Positions 1 through 9,124 of a stretch of 64,000 bases of DNA are shown piece by piece (positions within the stretch are counted from its first letter, which is position 1; every line of letters begins with the position of its first letter). The notes below the pieces were generated by a model. The model saw nothing but the letters and a program-made list of their open reading frames with translations. It had not been told where the DNA came from and searched no databases. Both the position numbers and the translations under genes were made by a program. Origin of the DNA: Ureaplasma urealyticum serovar 8 str. ATCC 27618. GTDB taxonomy: Bacteria; Bacillota_I; Bacilli_A; Mycoplasmatales; Mycoplasmoidaceae. The DNA is taken from positions 1 through 64,000 of the forward strand of contig NZ_AAYN02000002.1 in NCBI RefSeq assembly GCF_000169535.1, in the 5' to 3' direction.

Positions 1-16
1 CTATAGGGAGTTATTA

Positions 17-1390
17 ATGTCTAATAATTATCAAACTTTGTATGATTCAGCAATCAAAAAAATTCCTTATGATCTTATTTCTGATCAAGCCTATGAAATT
101 CTTGAAAAAGCTAAAGTTCACAAGGTTTATGATGGTGTTTTATATATCATTGTTGCTAGTGCCTTTGAAAAAACTATTATAAATGGTAATTTTATTAACA
201 TCATTTCAAAATATTTAAGTGAAGAATTTAAAAAGGAAAATATTGTTAATTTTCAATTTATTGTCGAAAATGAAAAAGTATTAATTAATAGTAATTTTTT
301 AGTAAAAGAAACTGTTATTAAAAATCGTTTTAACTTTAGCGATGAAATTATGCGTTATAACTTCAATAATTTAGTAATTAGTGATTTTAATCGTAAAGCA
401 GTTAAAGCGATTGAGAGTTTATTATCAACTAATTATGAAAACAGTTCAATGTGCAATCCTTTGTTTTTGTTTGGTAAAGTTGGGATTGGTAAAACCCATA
501 TTGTAGCAGCTGCTGGTAATCAATTTGCTAATAGTAATCCTAATTTAAAAATTTACTATTATGAAGGACAAGATTTCTTTCGAAAGTTTTGTTCTGCTTC
601 AGCAAAAGGAACAAGTCATGTTGAAGAATTTAAAAAAGAAATTGCTTCAGCTAATTTATTAATCTTTGAAGATATTCAAAACATTCAATCACGTGATTCG
701 GCTGCTGAATTATTCTTTAATATTTTCAATGATATAAAATTAAATGGCGGAAAAATCATTTTAACATCAGATCGTACTCCGAATGAACTTAATGGTTTTC
801 ATGATCGAATCATTTCGCGTTTAGCGTCAGGGTTACAATGTAAAATTTCACAACCTGATAAAAATGAAGCTATTAAAATTATTAACAATTGATTTGAATT
901 CAAAAAAAAATATCAAATTACTGATGAAGCTAAAGAATATATTGCAGAAGGTTTTCACACTGATATTCGCCAAATGATTGGTAATTTAAAACAAATTTGT
1001 TTTTGAGCTGATAATGATCTTAATGAAAACTTAGTAATTACAAAAGATTTTATAATTGAATGTTCAGTAGAAAATGATATCCCTTCAAATATCATTGTTA
1101 AACAACAATTAAAACCTGAACAAGTAATTGAAATTATTGCTAAAGAATTGAATCTAAAAGTAGATTTAATTAAATCTACTACAAGAAAAAATAGTATTGT
1201 ATGAGCCCGTGATATTGTTTGTTATGTTTTAAAAAATAAATTAAATTTAACATTAACTGAAATTGGTAAATTATTAAGTGGTCGTGAACATACGACAATT
1301 AGCCATAGTGTTAATAAAGTTGAAAAAATTTTAGCTGATAAAAATAGTCAAGAAGCACTACAAATTAATTTAATTATTGATAAATTTTAA
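17..1390 (+). CDS. dnaA: Chromosomal replication initiator DnaA
   Basis: DnaA binds DnaA boxes at oriC, oligomerises with ATP and opens the duplex. The 457-residue product has the family's usual length. The Walker A motif GKVGIGKT lies near residue 153, Walker B (LLIFEDIQ) follows, and the C-terminal DNA-binding signature [10 protein letters not shown] is intact. Three UGA codons (first at 890) are read as Trp; a standard-code reading would truncate it at residue 291. A GGGAG ribosome site lies about 7 bases before the ATG. The window begins only 16 bases upstream, so an upstream origin cannot be seen. The next gene is rpmE, not dnaN as in most bacteria. Confidence 0.98.
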
Positions 1391-1527
1391 TTTTAATAAA
1401 GAAAAGTAAACAAAAATCATTAAAATATTATATATTTATATATAGTGTATTTTCGTGTTTTTCAAATTCAAAACATAAAATTACTAATTTTTATTATTTA
1501 ACTATATTATGATAAAGGAAGAAAATT
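1391..1527. other. AT-rich spacer between dnaA and rpmE
   Basis: 137 bases of almost pure A/T containing a short ATATATTTATATAT-like palindrome near 1430. I found no match to the DnaA box consensus TTATCCACA and no clear hairpin terminator. The rpmE promoter probably lies here, near TATATT at about 1503. Confidence 0.4.
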
Positions 1528-1815
1528 ATGAAAGATATTCACCCAGTAAGTAAACCATGTGTTTATAATTGTGTAACATGCAAAAAAGAATTTGTAATTA
1601 ATTCTGCTGCAAAAAATACAGAAGTTGCAATTGAAGTTTGTTCAAATTGCCACACATTCTTTATTGGTAAGCAAAATGCAACTACAACATTACGTGGTCG
1701 TGCTGAAAAATTAAATAATCGTTTCGAAGCTGGTTTAAATAACATTAATAAAAAACCAGAAAAGAAAAAAGTACAAGGAAAATCTGAACCAAGAAAAAGT
1801 TTAAACGAATTATAG
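1528..1815 (+). CDS. rpmE: 50S ribosomal protein L31 (bL31), zinc-binding type
   Basis: bL31 sits on the large subunit near the inter-subunit bridge. The 95-residue protein starts MKDIHPVSKPCVYNCVTC and carries CVTC and CSNC pairs typical of the zinc-binding form, which is a labile zinc store in other bacteria. It is longer than the usual roughly 70 residues because of a basic, lysine-rich tail after residue 70. An AAAGGAAG ribosome site precedes the ATG. The gene is followed by a possible attenuator before prfA. Confidence 0.93.
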   Translation: MKDIHPVSKPCVYNCVTCKKEFVINSAAKNTEVAIEVCSNCHTFFIGKQNATTTLRGRAEKLNNRFEAGLNNINKKPEKKKVQGKSEPRKSLNEL

Positions 1816-1861
1816 TAAATGCTCTTGTCATTAAATTGCCAAGATTGTTTAATTGTTTTTG

Positions 1862-1867
1862 TATAAT
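1862..1867 (+). promoter_or_regulatory. -10 box TATAAT upstream of prfA
   Basis: A perfect TATAAT 95 bases before prfA; no good -35 at 17 bases. Transcription from here would pass through the hairpin at 1885-1914. Confidence 0.5.
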
Positions 1868-1884
1868 TAAAAATTAGTAAATTA

Positions 1885-1930
1885 AATAACAGGCAATTTC
1901 GATTACCTGTTATTTTATTTTATTTTTTTA
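1885..1930 (+). terminator. Intrinsic terminator or attenuator between rpmE and prfA
   Basis: AATAACAGG (1885-1893) pairs perfectly with CCTGTTATT (1906-1914), followed by a T-rich tail. The inner base of the stem can instead pair upstream: AAATTGCC at 1833-1840 is complementary to GGCAATTT at 1892-1899, so two exclusive folds are possible for read-through RNA from rpmE. Confidence 0.65.
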
Positions 1931-1956
1931 TTACACATTAAAAAATTGAGGAACTT

Positions 1957-3036
1957 ATGGAATATAATAAAAAACTTTATGAAGCCATTGAAAGAGTTGC
2001 TGTTAAAAACAAAACCTTAAAACAAGAATTAGAAACAATTACATCAGATTTCAAAAAAATTAAAGAAATTAATATTCAATTAAAGAAGACTACCAAAATT
2101 GCTGAAGCATTTGCAAAATATAAACAAAAAATCGATGCTGGTATAGTTGCTGAAGAATTATTAAATACTGAAAAAGATTTAGAATTAGTTGAATTAGCTC
2201 AAATGGATTTAGATGATGCTAAAGCAAGTATTCCAGTAATTGAAAATGAACTAAAAATCATGTTATTACCAACTGATCCTAACGATGATAAAAACGTTAT
2301 TGTTGAAATGCGTCCTGCAGCTGGTGGGGATGAATCTTCAATTTTTGTAGGTAATTTATTTGATACATATCGTGCATATACTGAAAGTAATAATTGAAAA
2401 ATGAAAATTATTGAAATGACACCAAACGCTGTTGGTTTTAGTTTCATTTCTTTTATGATTTCAGGTGAGGAAGTTTATTCACGAATGAAATTTGAATCAG
2501 GAGTACACCGTGTACAACGAGTTCCAGCAACTGAATCTAAAGGGCGTGTACATACATCAACTATTACTGTTGCTGTACTTCCTGAACAAGATGAAGTTGA
2601 TGTTGTAATTAATCCATCAGATTTAAGAATTGATACTTATCGTGCGAGTGGGGCTGGTGGACAACATGTTAATAGAACTGAATCAGCTGTAAGAATTACA
2701 CATATTCCAACTGGAGTTGTCGCTGCCTGTCAAGAAGGTAAATCACAAATCGAAAATCGTGAAACAGCAATGAAAATGTTACGAGCCAAACTATGAGAAG
2801 CAGCTCAAGAACAACAAAACGCTGAATTTGCTAATTTACGAAAAAATCAAGTTGGTACAGGTGATCGTTCTGAAAAGATTCGTACTTATAACTATCCCCA
2901 AAACCGTGTTACTGACCATCGAATTAGTCTAACATTAAATAAATTAGATCAAATTATGATGGGTGAATTGGATGAAATCATCGACGCATTAATTGCTGAT
3001 GAACAAACAAATTTAATGGCTAATTTAGGTATTTAA
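1957..3036 (+). CDS. prfA: Peptide chain release factor 1
   Basis: RF1 recognises UAA and UAG and triggers peptidyl-tRNA hydrolysis. At 359 residues it has normal length. The codon-recognition tripeptide PAT (in [10 protein letters not shown]) and the catalytic GGQ ([13 protein letters not shown]) are visible; the glutamine of GGQ is the methylation target of PrmC. UGA codons at 2395 and 2794 are read as Trp. The stop codon TAA shares its last base with the ATG of prmC, indicating translational coupling of the factor and its modifying enzyme. In Mollicutes RF2 is normally absent because UGA is a sense codon, which makes RF1 the only stop-codon reader. Confidence 0.97.
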
Positions 3037-3908
3037 TGACATATCATCAATTAGTTTATCAAGCACAATTATTACTTCAAAAAAACCAACGCAACACTCA
3101 AGTTGCTTTTGAACTATTATATGGATTAGACGATGAAGTTAAAGACTTTTATAGTTTTTCAAACAATCGTTTAAAACTAGTAGATCTTAGTTTAGAGTGT
3201 AAATATTTTGAATTATTAAATGAATTTATTAATGAAAAACCATTAGAACGAATTTTGGGCTATGGTTATTTTTGTGGAAGACGTTTTTATGTTGATGAAA
3301 ACGTCTTTGCTTTTCGTGTCGAAACTGAATTATTAGTGGATGTTATTAATAAAATTATTAAACAATCAAAGCATCAAATTAAAAGTGTTATTGATGTTTG
3401 TTGTGGTAGTGGTGTTTTAGGATTAAGTGTAAAAATGAACTTTAATAATTTAGATGTTTCATTATTAGATATTTCTCTTGATGCTATTAGTAATAGTAAA
3501 AAAAACGCACAATATCATAATATAGAAGGAATAAATTATCTTCATAAAAGCATGCAAAAATACTTTTTACACACAAAAAAACGTTTTGATTTAATTATTT
3601 GTAATCCACCATATATTAAAAGTGATTATCAATTAGATAAACAAGTTTTAGATTATGATCCCCTTAATGCATTAGTTGATTTTGAACATAAAGATGGAAT
3701 TAGTTTTTATTTATTTATAATAAATAATATTTCATTAATTTGTAATAAAAAATTCACGATTGTTTTTGAAATAGGATATGATCAAAAAACAATCTTAGAA
3801 AATGTTCTAAAAAAAAATGAATTTCCTATTTTCTACTACTTTATAAATGATTATAATAATTTATATAGAATTTTAGTAATAAGTAATATTAAGTATGAAA
3901 ATTTATAG
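3036..3908 (+). CDS. prmC: Release factor glutamine methyltransferase PrmC (HemK)
   Basis: SAM-dependent N5-glutamine methyltransferase that modifies the GGQ glutamine of RF1. The 290-residue protein has the SAM-binding region VIDVCCGSGVLGL at about residues 120-132 and the catalytic NPPY motif (ICNPPYIKSDY) near 190. The start overlaps the prfA stop by one base and the end overlaps tsaC by 14 bases, so the three genes form a coupled operon. No in-frame UGA was needed. Confidence 0.95.
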   Translation: MTYHQLVYQAQLLLQKNQRNTQVAFELLYGLDDEVKDFYSFSNNRLKLVDLSLECKYFELLNEFINEKPLERILGYGYFCGRRFYVDENVFAFRVETELLVDVINKIIKQSKHQIKSVIDVCCGSGVLGLSVKMNFNNLDVSLLDISLDAISNSKKNAQYHNIEGINYLHKSMQKYFLHTKKRFDLIICNPPYIKSDYQLDKQVLDYDPLNALVDFEHKDGISFYLFIINNISLICNKKFTIVFEIGYDQKTILENVLKKNEFPIFYYFINDYNNLYRILVISNIKYENL

Positions 3909-4455
3909 AATAACTAATTTAAATGCCATTTATGATGCTTTAGTAGCAAATAAATGTGTTCTAATTCCCACTGATACCATTATTGGTTTATTAGCTAAAA
4001 ACCAAGATGTTATTTATGAAATTAAACGACGTGATCGAAACAAGAAAATTGTACGTTTTGTTGCTGATTACAAATTACTTGGTGATTTAACTGTAGAACA
4101 AGAACAATTTTTAGATCTTTTTTGACCAGGATCAGTTACTGTAATTAAAAATGGTGTTTCATATCGCATGCCTAATAGTCCTCATATATTAAAATTAATT
4201 CAAAAATTAGGACCACTATATTGTAGTAGTGCTAATATTTCTGGCGAAGAACCAGTTAAAAATCATAATGAAGCAATTTTTAAATTTGGTGCAAATAGTA
4301 AACTAATTTATGTTGAAGCTCAGCAACAAATTGGTGTGCCATCAACCATTGTTGATATTGACAAATGAGAATATGTTCGTCGTGGTGCTAATATTGAAAT
4401 GGTTGATATGTTTATTAAAGAATTAAAATATAATAACACAAAAGAAAAGGAGTAA
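3895..4455 (+). CDS. tsaC: Threonylcarbamoyl-AMP synthase, TsaC/Sua5 family
   Basis: Makes threonylcarbamoyl-AMP from threonine, bicarbonate and ATP, the first step of t6A37 tRNA modification. The 186-residue single-domain product has the short TsaC length. Visible family features are the N-terminal PTDTIIGLLA, the KRRDRNK stretch, WPGSVT (with UGA-encoded Trp at 4123) and SSANISG. It overlaps prmC by 14 bases. The following rpiB has its own AAGGAG ribosome site inside the last codons of this gene. Confidence 0.93.
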
Positions 4456-4459
4456 TTTT

Positions 4460-4921
4460 ATGATTAAAAAAATTTATTTTGGTAATGATCATGCTGCTTA
4501 TGAAATTAAAGATCAAATTATTGCTCATTTAAAACAAAAAGGTTATGAAATTATTGATGAAGGAGCCCAAGTCGAATTAGGCTCTGTTAACTATAGTCCA
4601 TATGCTCTAAAAGTTGCTAATGATGTTGTTAATGATGCTAAAAATGATAGTTTAGGAATTTTATTGTGTGGCACAGGAATTGGCATGAATATGGCTGCAA
4701 GCAAAGTTAAAGGTGCACGTGTTGCTTTAATATATAACGAAAGTAGTGCGAAATTAGCTAAAGAGCATAATAATGCTAATGTAATTACCATTGGAGCACG
4801 TGAAAATAGTTTAGAACAAATCATTAAGATGATTGATGATTTTTTAGAAAGTAAATTCATGGGTGAGCGCCATCAAAAACGCTTAGATATAATCACAGAA
4901 TATGAAAAAAATCAAAAATAA
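4460..4921 (+). CDS. rpiB: Ribose-5-phosphate isomerase B
   Basis: Interconverts ribulose-5-phosphate and ribose-5-phosphate, feeding PRPP and nucleotide synthesis. The 153-residue protein has the RpiB/LacAB fold signatures: N-terminal YFGNDHAAYEIKD, the LLCGTGIGMNMAASK phosphate/active-site loop with the catalytic Cys, and the ANVITIGAR segment. It lies 4 bases after tsaC with a strong AAGGAG. LacA/LacB is the alternative, but no lactose or tagatose genes are nearby. Confidence 0.95.
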   Translation: MIKKIYFGNDHAAYEIKDQIIAHLKQKGYEIIDEGAQVELGSVNYSPYALKVANDVVNDAKNDSLGILLCGTGIGMNMAASKVKGARVALIYNESSAKLAKEHNNANVITIGARENSLEQIIKMIDDFLESKFMGERHQKRLDIITEYEKNQK

Positions 4922-4952
4922 TTAATACGAATGCGATTTATTGATAAAAATC

Positions 4953-4976
4953 AATGAGTTGTATTCATTTTTTTGA
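4953..4976 (+). terminator. Weak terminator after rpiB
   Basis: AATGA (4953-4957) pairs with TCATT (4965-4969), followed by a run of T. The stem is short, so termination may be partial. A possible promoter for the next gene (TTGATA at 4973, TAATAT at 4998, 19-base spacer) overlaps it. Confidence 0.4.
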
Positions 4977-5045
4977 TATTTTTTAGTTGTTTTGTAGTAA
5001 TATAAAAGTGCAATAAAAATATTAATATGAAAGAAAGATTATATT

Positions 5046-5606
5046 ATGTCAAATATTTTAAGTAATGTATCTAGCTCTTCACTATTTTCAACAGCTCCAA
5101 GTGCTGCTGCAGAAAATACTTCAAACTTAGTTAGTCAATTAGTTCCTGAAGCATATACTGCATCAGGAATTAGTATTGCTATTTCTGTTTTTAGTGTTAT
5201 AGGTACAATCGTTATTGCTTTAAGTGTATTACCTCAAACAATCAAGACTTTACGTGAAAGAGATACAGCATCATTAAGTTTATTATTATTCTTATTTAAT
5301 GGTATTGCTACAGCGTTCCTAACTTTATATGGTATTGGACTTGTTACAGTTCATCCAAACTCATTAACATTCTTAAGAGATATTCAAAATGGTAATTTCA
5401 TCTATAATAGAGAAGAATGAGTTGCAGGATACTTAGTGTGTGGTATCTTCTTAATTATGGGTGAAGCACTATGTTCAGTAACTTCATTCATCGTATTATT
5501 CTATAAAGTTAATAACATGATTAAAGCTAAAAATATGGGAATGAATGAAGAAGAATATTACGAAAAACAAATTAAACCATTCCTAAAAGTGAAAGGAGCT
5601 AACTAG
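5046..5606 (+). CDS. PQ-loop (SemiSWEET-like) membrane protein, first of pair
   Basis: A 186-residue membrane protein. After a Ser/Ala-rich N-terminus of about 40 residues come a hydrophobic helix (GISIAISVFSVIGTIVIALS) and the PQ-loop signature VLPQTIKTLRERDTASLSLLLF, then further helices. PQ-loop proteins include SemiSWEET sugar and amino-acid carriers; the substrate here cannot be told. One UGA (5418) is read as Trp. The C-terminus is charged (NNMIKAKNMGMNEEEYYEKQ) and resembles that of the other PQ-loop proteins in this window. Only 2 bases separate it from the second gene. Confidence 0.75.
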
Positions 5607-5608
5607 TT

Positions 5609-6085
5609 ATGAGTTTCACTTCATTATTACAAAACAGTGTGTGAGAAGTTGGTAATGGTGCGATCGTTACTGATCAAGCTCCTTATCTTGGAATTGCACC
5701 AGATTATCAAGATGCATATGGTTTCCCAACACACCCATGAGGTATTTTCTTCCAAGTTATTGGGGCTATCTTAGTTTTCGGTGCTTACTTACCAGCCGTT
5801 ATTAAAGTATTAGTTTCAAAAAGAACTGAAAACTTAGCTATTGGTATGTGAATTATTTCAATTGCTGGTTTAGCATTATTAGCCGTGTTCGCTTGATTAG
5901 GTGTTTCTACAAACCCTGGTGGATTTATTCTTGTTGCTTTAAGTGAAACATTATCTTGCATCGCAAGTATAATCGTATTTGCTCTAAAAATCGTTAATAA
6001 ATCAAAAGCTAAAGCTGCAGGTATGACTGAATTAGAATACTGCAACTTACACTACCCAATTGTTAAAAAATTACCTAAAAGATAG
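5609..6085 (+). CDS. PQ-loop-like membrane protein, second of pair
   Basis: A 158-residue membrane protein with five Trp encoded by UGA. It shares the PQ-loop layout of its upstream partner, but the signature reads AYLPAVIKVLVSKRTENLAIGM: the conserved glutamine is replaced by alanine. The C-terminus (KSKAKAAGMTELEYCNLHYP) parallels that of the partner (KAKNMGMNEEEYYEKQ). The GAAAGGAG ribosome site lies inside the end of the upstream gene. I infer a heteromeric carrier made of both halves; the substrate is unknown. Confidence 0.7.
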
Positions 6086-6105
6086 TTAAAAGTTTGTAAA
6101 AAGAA

Positions 6106-6142
6106 AGAAAAAAGGGTCTAAAAACTCTTTTTTCTTTTTTTA
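6106..6142 (+). terminator. Terminator after the PQ-loop pair
   Basis: AGAAAAAAGGGT (6106-6117) pairs with ACTCTTTTTTCT (6124-6135) with one G-T wobble, followed by TTTTTTA. Confidence 0.75.
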
Positions 6143-6188
6143 TTGTTTATTTATGCTTGATTATCTATAAAACTAAGTTAATGTTTAT

Positions 6189-6194
6189 TATAAT
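6189..6194 (+). promoter_or_regulatory. -10 box of mgtE
   Basis: Perfect TATAAT 37 bases before the GTG start of mgtE and downstream of the preceding terminator. No clear -35. Confidence 0.55.
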
Positions 6195-6230
6195 TTAAGT
6201 TATACGTTTTATTTGTGGAGGTGGTTTGTT

Positions 6231-7853
6231 GTGAAAAATAAACAAAATACATCAAATTTAAATAACAACACAAATATTAATCAGAATTTTTTATCACAAA
6301 ATATTTTAAAGGCTTATGAACATAAAGATATCGCAGGTCTTAAAAAATTATTAAAATCAAAACGGATTGATAAAATTGTTGAAAGCCTTGAAGCAATTGA
6401 TGATACACAAATCATCTTATTTGTATTAGTAGCAACAAAAGATGGAATTTGTGGTGAAATTTTTAAATATTTAAATACTGAATTAAAATCAAAAATCATT
6501 GATGATGCAAGTTTACAACAACTAAGAATTATCTTGTTTGAACTTTATAATGATGATGTCACTATTTTAAAAAATGATTTTCCAATGCATACTAAAAAAA
6601 TCTTACTTTCATTAGATAGTCAACAAAGAGCTGCCATTAAACAATTATCAGAATTTGATGAAGATGAGGCTGGTTCAATTGTTAACTCTGATTTTTTTAC
6701 AATTAACCAAAGTATTTCAGTTAAAGAAGCATTAATTGAAATCAAACGAATGTATAACGACTTTGAGCAAAGCAATATTATTTATGTCGTTGATGATTAT
6801 AACCGTTTAAAAGGTTATGTAACAATTCATTCATTGCTTTTTGCGGATTCATTTGATTTAAAAATTTCTAGCGTTGTTCAAGAAGATGTTTTCTATGTCC
6901 GTAGTGATGAAGACATTGACGCTGTTTTAGATATATTTAGAAAATACCAAATCGAACAATTAGCTGTTGTTGATAAAAATGATCAATTAATTGGTTATAT
7001 TAGCGATAACGATATTCTACCAGTGATTAATACTGAAACAACAACCGATATTTATAAAATGTACGGGATTAGTGAATTAGATTTTCCTTATATTAAATCA
7101 AGTGTTTTTGTTTTATTTAAATCACGTTTATTATGATTAGCTGTTTTAATGATTTCAGCAACATGTACTGGTTTTTTAATTGATAAATTCCAAAATGTTG
7201 GACAATTAGTGACAGCAGGATTATCAACACTAGTTATTGTTCCAATCATCCCAGCAATGACAGGAACAAGCGGAAATGCTGGTTCACAAGCCGCTGCTTC
7301 TGTTATTCGTGCTTTATCGATTGGTGAAATTACAACAAAAGAATATAATAAAGTGCTCGCTAAAGAATTTTTAGTTGGTGCTTTAATTGGTTTAGTTTTA
7401 GCAGTTATTAATTTTGCTCGTTTAATTATATATTTTGCAATCATCAAACCTGATTTACAACAATATAATGTTTTATACAATAATATCACTAATAATCCAC
7501 ATAGTCAAATGATTGTTGGCGCTATTGTTTCGGCTGGTTCATCAGTTGCTTTATTTTTTGCTATTGTAATTTCTAAATTACTTGGTGGAATCTTGCCACT
7601 TTTAGCAACAAAATTAAAAATTGATCCAACAATTATGTCAACACCAATTTTATCAACTTTACTTGATATGGTAACAACAATTATCTTATTTGGTTTTGGC
7701 ATTCTATTCTTATTAATTATTGTTGATAAAGTTAAGGTTGAAGAATTAAATAATATGCGCGAAAGTATTCATGCTGTTAAAAATATTAACTCTTTATTAC
7801 CTAAACAAAATTTTTTATTAAATAATTCAAATTATTTAAATCATCTTGCTTAA
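6231..7853 (+). CDS. mgtE: Magnesium transporter MgtE
   Basis: MgtE is a homodimeric Mg2+ channel whose cytoplasmic domain senses Mg2+. The 540-residue product shows the N-domain (about 30-150), tandem CBS domains (about 150-280, NIIYVVDDYNRLKGYVTI and QLAVVDKNDQLIGYISD) and a C-terminal five-helix pore with the conserved PAMTGTSGNAGSQAA. I chose the GTG at 6231 because GGAGGTGG lies immediately upstream; an in-frame TTG at 6213 would place that site inside the gene. One UGA (7134) is read as Trp. It is probably monocistronic. Confidence 0.95.
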
Positions 7854-7885
7854 TTTTTTGTTAAAATTACGACTTCTAAAAATGT

Positions 7886-7891
7886 TATAAT
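7886..7891 (+). promoter_or_regulatory. -10 box of the rplJ-rplL operon
   Basis: TATAAT positioned so that transcription would begin just before the 7898-7979 leader structure. Confidence 0.6.
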
Positions 7892-7897
7892 ATAAAA

Positions 7898-7979
7898 GCA
7901 ATATGCCCAAGAAAGTAACTGTTTATTACTTAAACTTAATTTGTTACCGAGGTTTATATTAAACGAAATTGCATGTTGC
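7898..7979 (+). promoter_or_regulatory. L10-type ribosomal protein leader RNA
   Basis: GCAATATGC (7898-7906) closes on GCATGTTGC (7971-7979), a nine-pair stem with one T-G wobble. Inside are AAGTAA/TTACTT (about 7914-7932) and GTTTA/TAAAC (about 7952-7964) hairpins. Position immediately upstream of rplJ fits the known autoregulatory L10 leader, bound by L10(L12)4 to repress its own operon. Identification rests on position and pairing, not on a covariance search. Confidence 0.65.
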
Positions 7980-8009
7980 AAACACATATTTTAAATAAGA
8001 GGTATAAAT

Positions 8010-8510
8010 ATGGCAAATGTTAGACCAAGTGTTGTTTTCAAACAACAAGAAGTCGACCATATGGCAGATATACTAAAAAATTCAAAATCATTTATTGTTT
8101 TTGAATATCATGGATTAACTGCTGCTAACATCCTAGCATTAAGAAATGTTTTACATTCATCAAATTCTAAATTATTTGTTTTAAAAAATAATATTACAGC
8201 ACGCGCTTTTGAAAAAGCTGGTGTTACTGGATTTGAAGATCGATTAACAGGACCTAATGCAATTGCTGTTGCAATGGACGATGAAATTGCTGCGATTAAA
8301 GCAGTAAATGACGTGGCTAAAGAATTTGATTTTGTGAAAATTAAAGGTGCATATCTTGAAAACAAATTTGCAGATACTCACAAAATTGATCAACTTGCTG
8401 CAATCCCTGGCCGTGAAGGTCTATACTCAATGCTACTTTCTTGCTTTACAGCTCCATTACGTAATGTGTTATATGGTTTAAAAGCTGTAGCTGAGCAAAA
8501 AGGCGAATAA
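8010..8510 (+). CDS. rplJ: 50S ribosomal protein L10 (uL10)
   Basis: uL10 anchors the L7/L12 stalk on the ribosome and typically represses its own operon. The 166-residue protein has normal length with the N-terminal rRNA-binding half (FIVFEYHGLTAANILALR, KLFVLKNNITARAF) and a C-terminal helix that binds L12 dimers. AAGAGG precedes the ATG. rplL follows after 24 bases, the standard stalk operon. Confidence 0.97.
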   Translation: MANVRPSVVFKQQEVDHMADILKNSKSFIVFEYHGLTAANILALRNVLHSSNSKLFVLKNNITARAFEKAGVTGFEDRLTGPNAIAVAMDDEIAAIKAVNDVAKEFDFVKIKGAYLENKFADTHKIDQLAAIPGREGLYSMLLSCFTAPLRNVLYGLKAVAEQKGE

Positions 8511-8534
8511 GAAAATATTATTGGAGAATTTAAT

Positions 8535-8900
8535 ATGTCAAAATTAACAATTGAACAATTTATTGCTGCGATTAAAGAAATGTCAATGCTAGAATTAAAC
8601 GATTTAGTTAAAGCTATCGAAACTGAATTTGGTGTTTCAGCTGCTGCTCCAGTTGCAGTTGCTGCTGCTCCAGCAGCTGCTGAAGCTCCAACTGAAGTAA
8701 CTATTAAATTAGTTGAAGCTGGTGCTAATAAAGTTGGTGTAATTAAATTAATTCGTGAAATTACAGGATTAGGTTTAATGGAAGCTAAAACTGCTGCTGA
8801 AACTGCAGGTAGCGTAATTAAAGAAGACGTTAAAACAGAAGAAGCTAACGAAATCAAAAAGAAATTTGATGAACTTGGTGCAAAAGTACAACTTGTTTAA
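8535..8900 (+). CDS. rplL: 50S ribosomal protein L7/L12 (bL12)
   Basis: The stalk protein recruits and activates translational GTPases. The 121-residue protein has an N-terminal dimerisation helix (about 1-35), an Ala/Pro-rich hinge ([17 protein letters not shown]) and the conserved C-terminal domain with [28 protein letters not shown] precedes the start. A strong terminator follows 33 bases after the stop. Confidence 0.98.
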   Translation: MSKLTIEQFIAAIKEMSMLELNDLVKAIETEFGVSAAAPVAVAAAPAAAEAPTEVTIKLVEAGANKVGVIKLIREITGLGLMEAKTAAETAGSVIKEDVKTEEANEIKKKFDELGAKVQLV

Positions 8901-8932
8901 TCTTCTTTTAATAAATTAAATAATAGTTTATA

Positions 8933-8958
8933 AAATGGCTTTTATTAGCCATTTTTTT
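8933..8958 (+). terminator. Terminator of rplJ-rplL
   Basis: AAATGGCT (8933-8940) and AGCCATTT (8947-8954) form a perfect eight-pair stem followed by T residues. Confidence 0.9.
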
Positions 8959-9035
8959 ATTCTAATAAATTAAATTATCTTTATATATCTAATAACTTAT
9001 GTTCATCACTAAATAATTTAAATAAAATAGAAATA

Positions 9036-9102
9036 AAAAAAACATTAAGCATTGATTTTTATTTAAGTTTTAATCTCAAATAATTGCAATATTTAATGTT
9101 TT
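9036..9102 (-). terminator. Terminator of the minus-strand BMP lipoprotein gene
   Basis: AAAACATTAA (near 9039) and TTAATGTTTT (near 9093) are complementary. Read on the minus strand the stem ends in a long T run. The 8959-9124 interval otherwise contains nothing I can assign. Confidence 0.6.
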
Positions 9103-9124
9103 ATTTTATTATCAATAAATAAAA

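Noticed and set aside
1391..1527. Replication origin
   Set aside because: AT-rich and beside dnaA, but no DnaA box cluster could be seen.
8390..8857. Long antisense reading frame opposite rplJ-rplL
   Set aside because: It mirrors the Ala-rich hinge of L7/L12 and overlaps two certain ribosomal genes; a codon-composition artefact.
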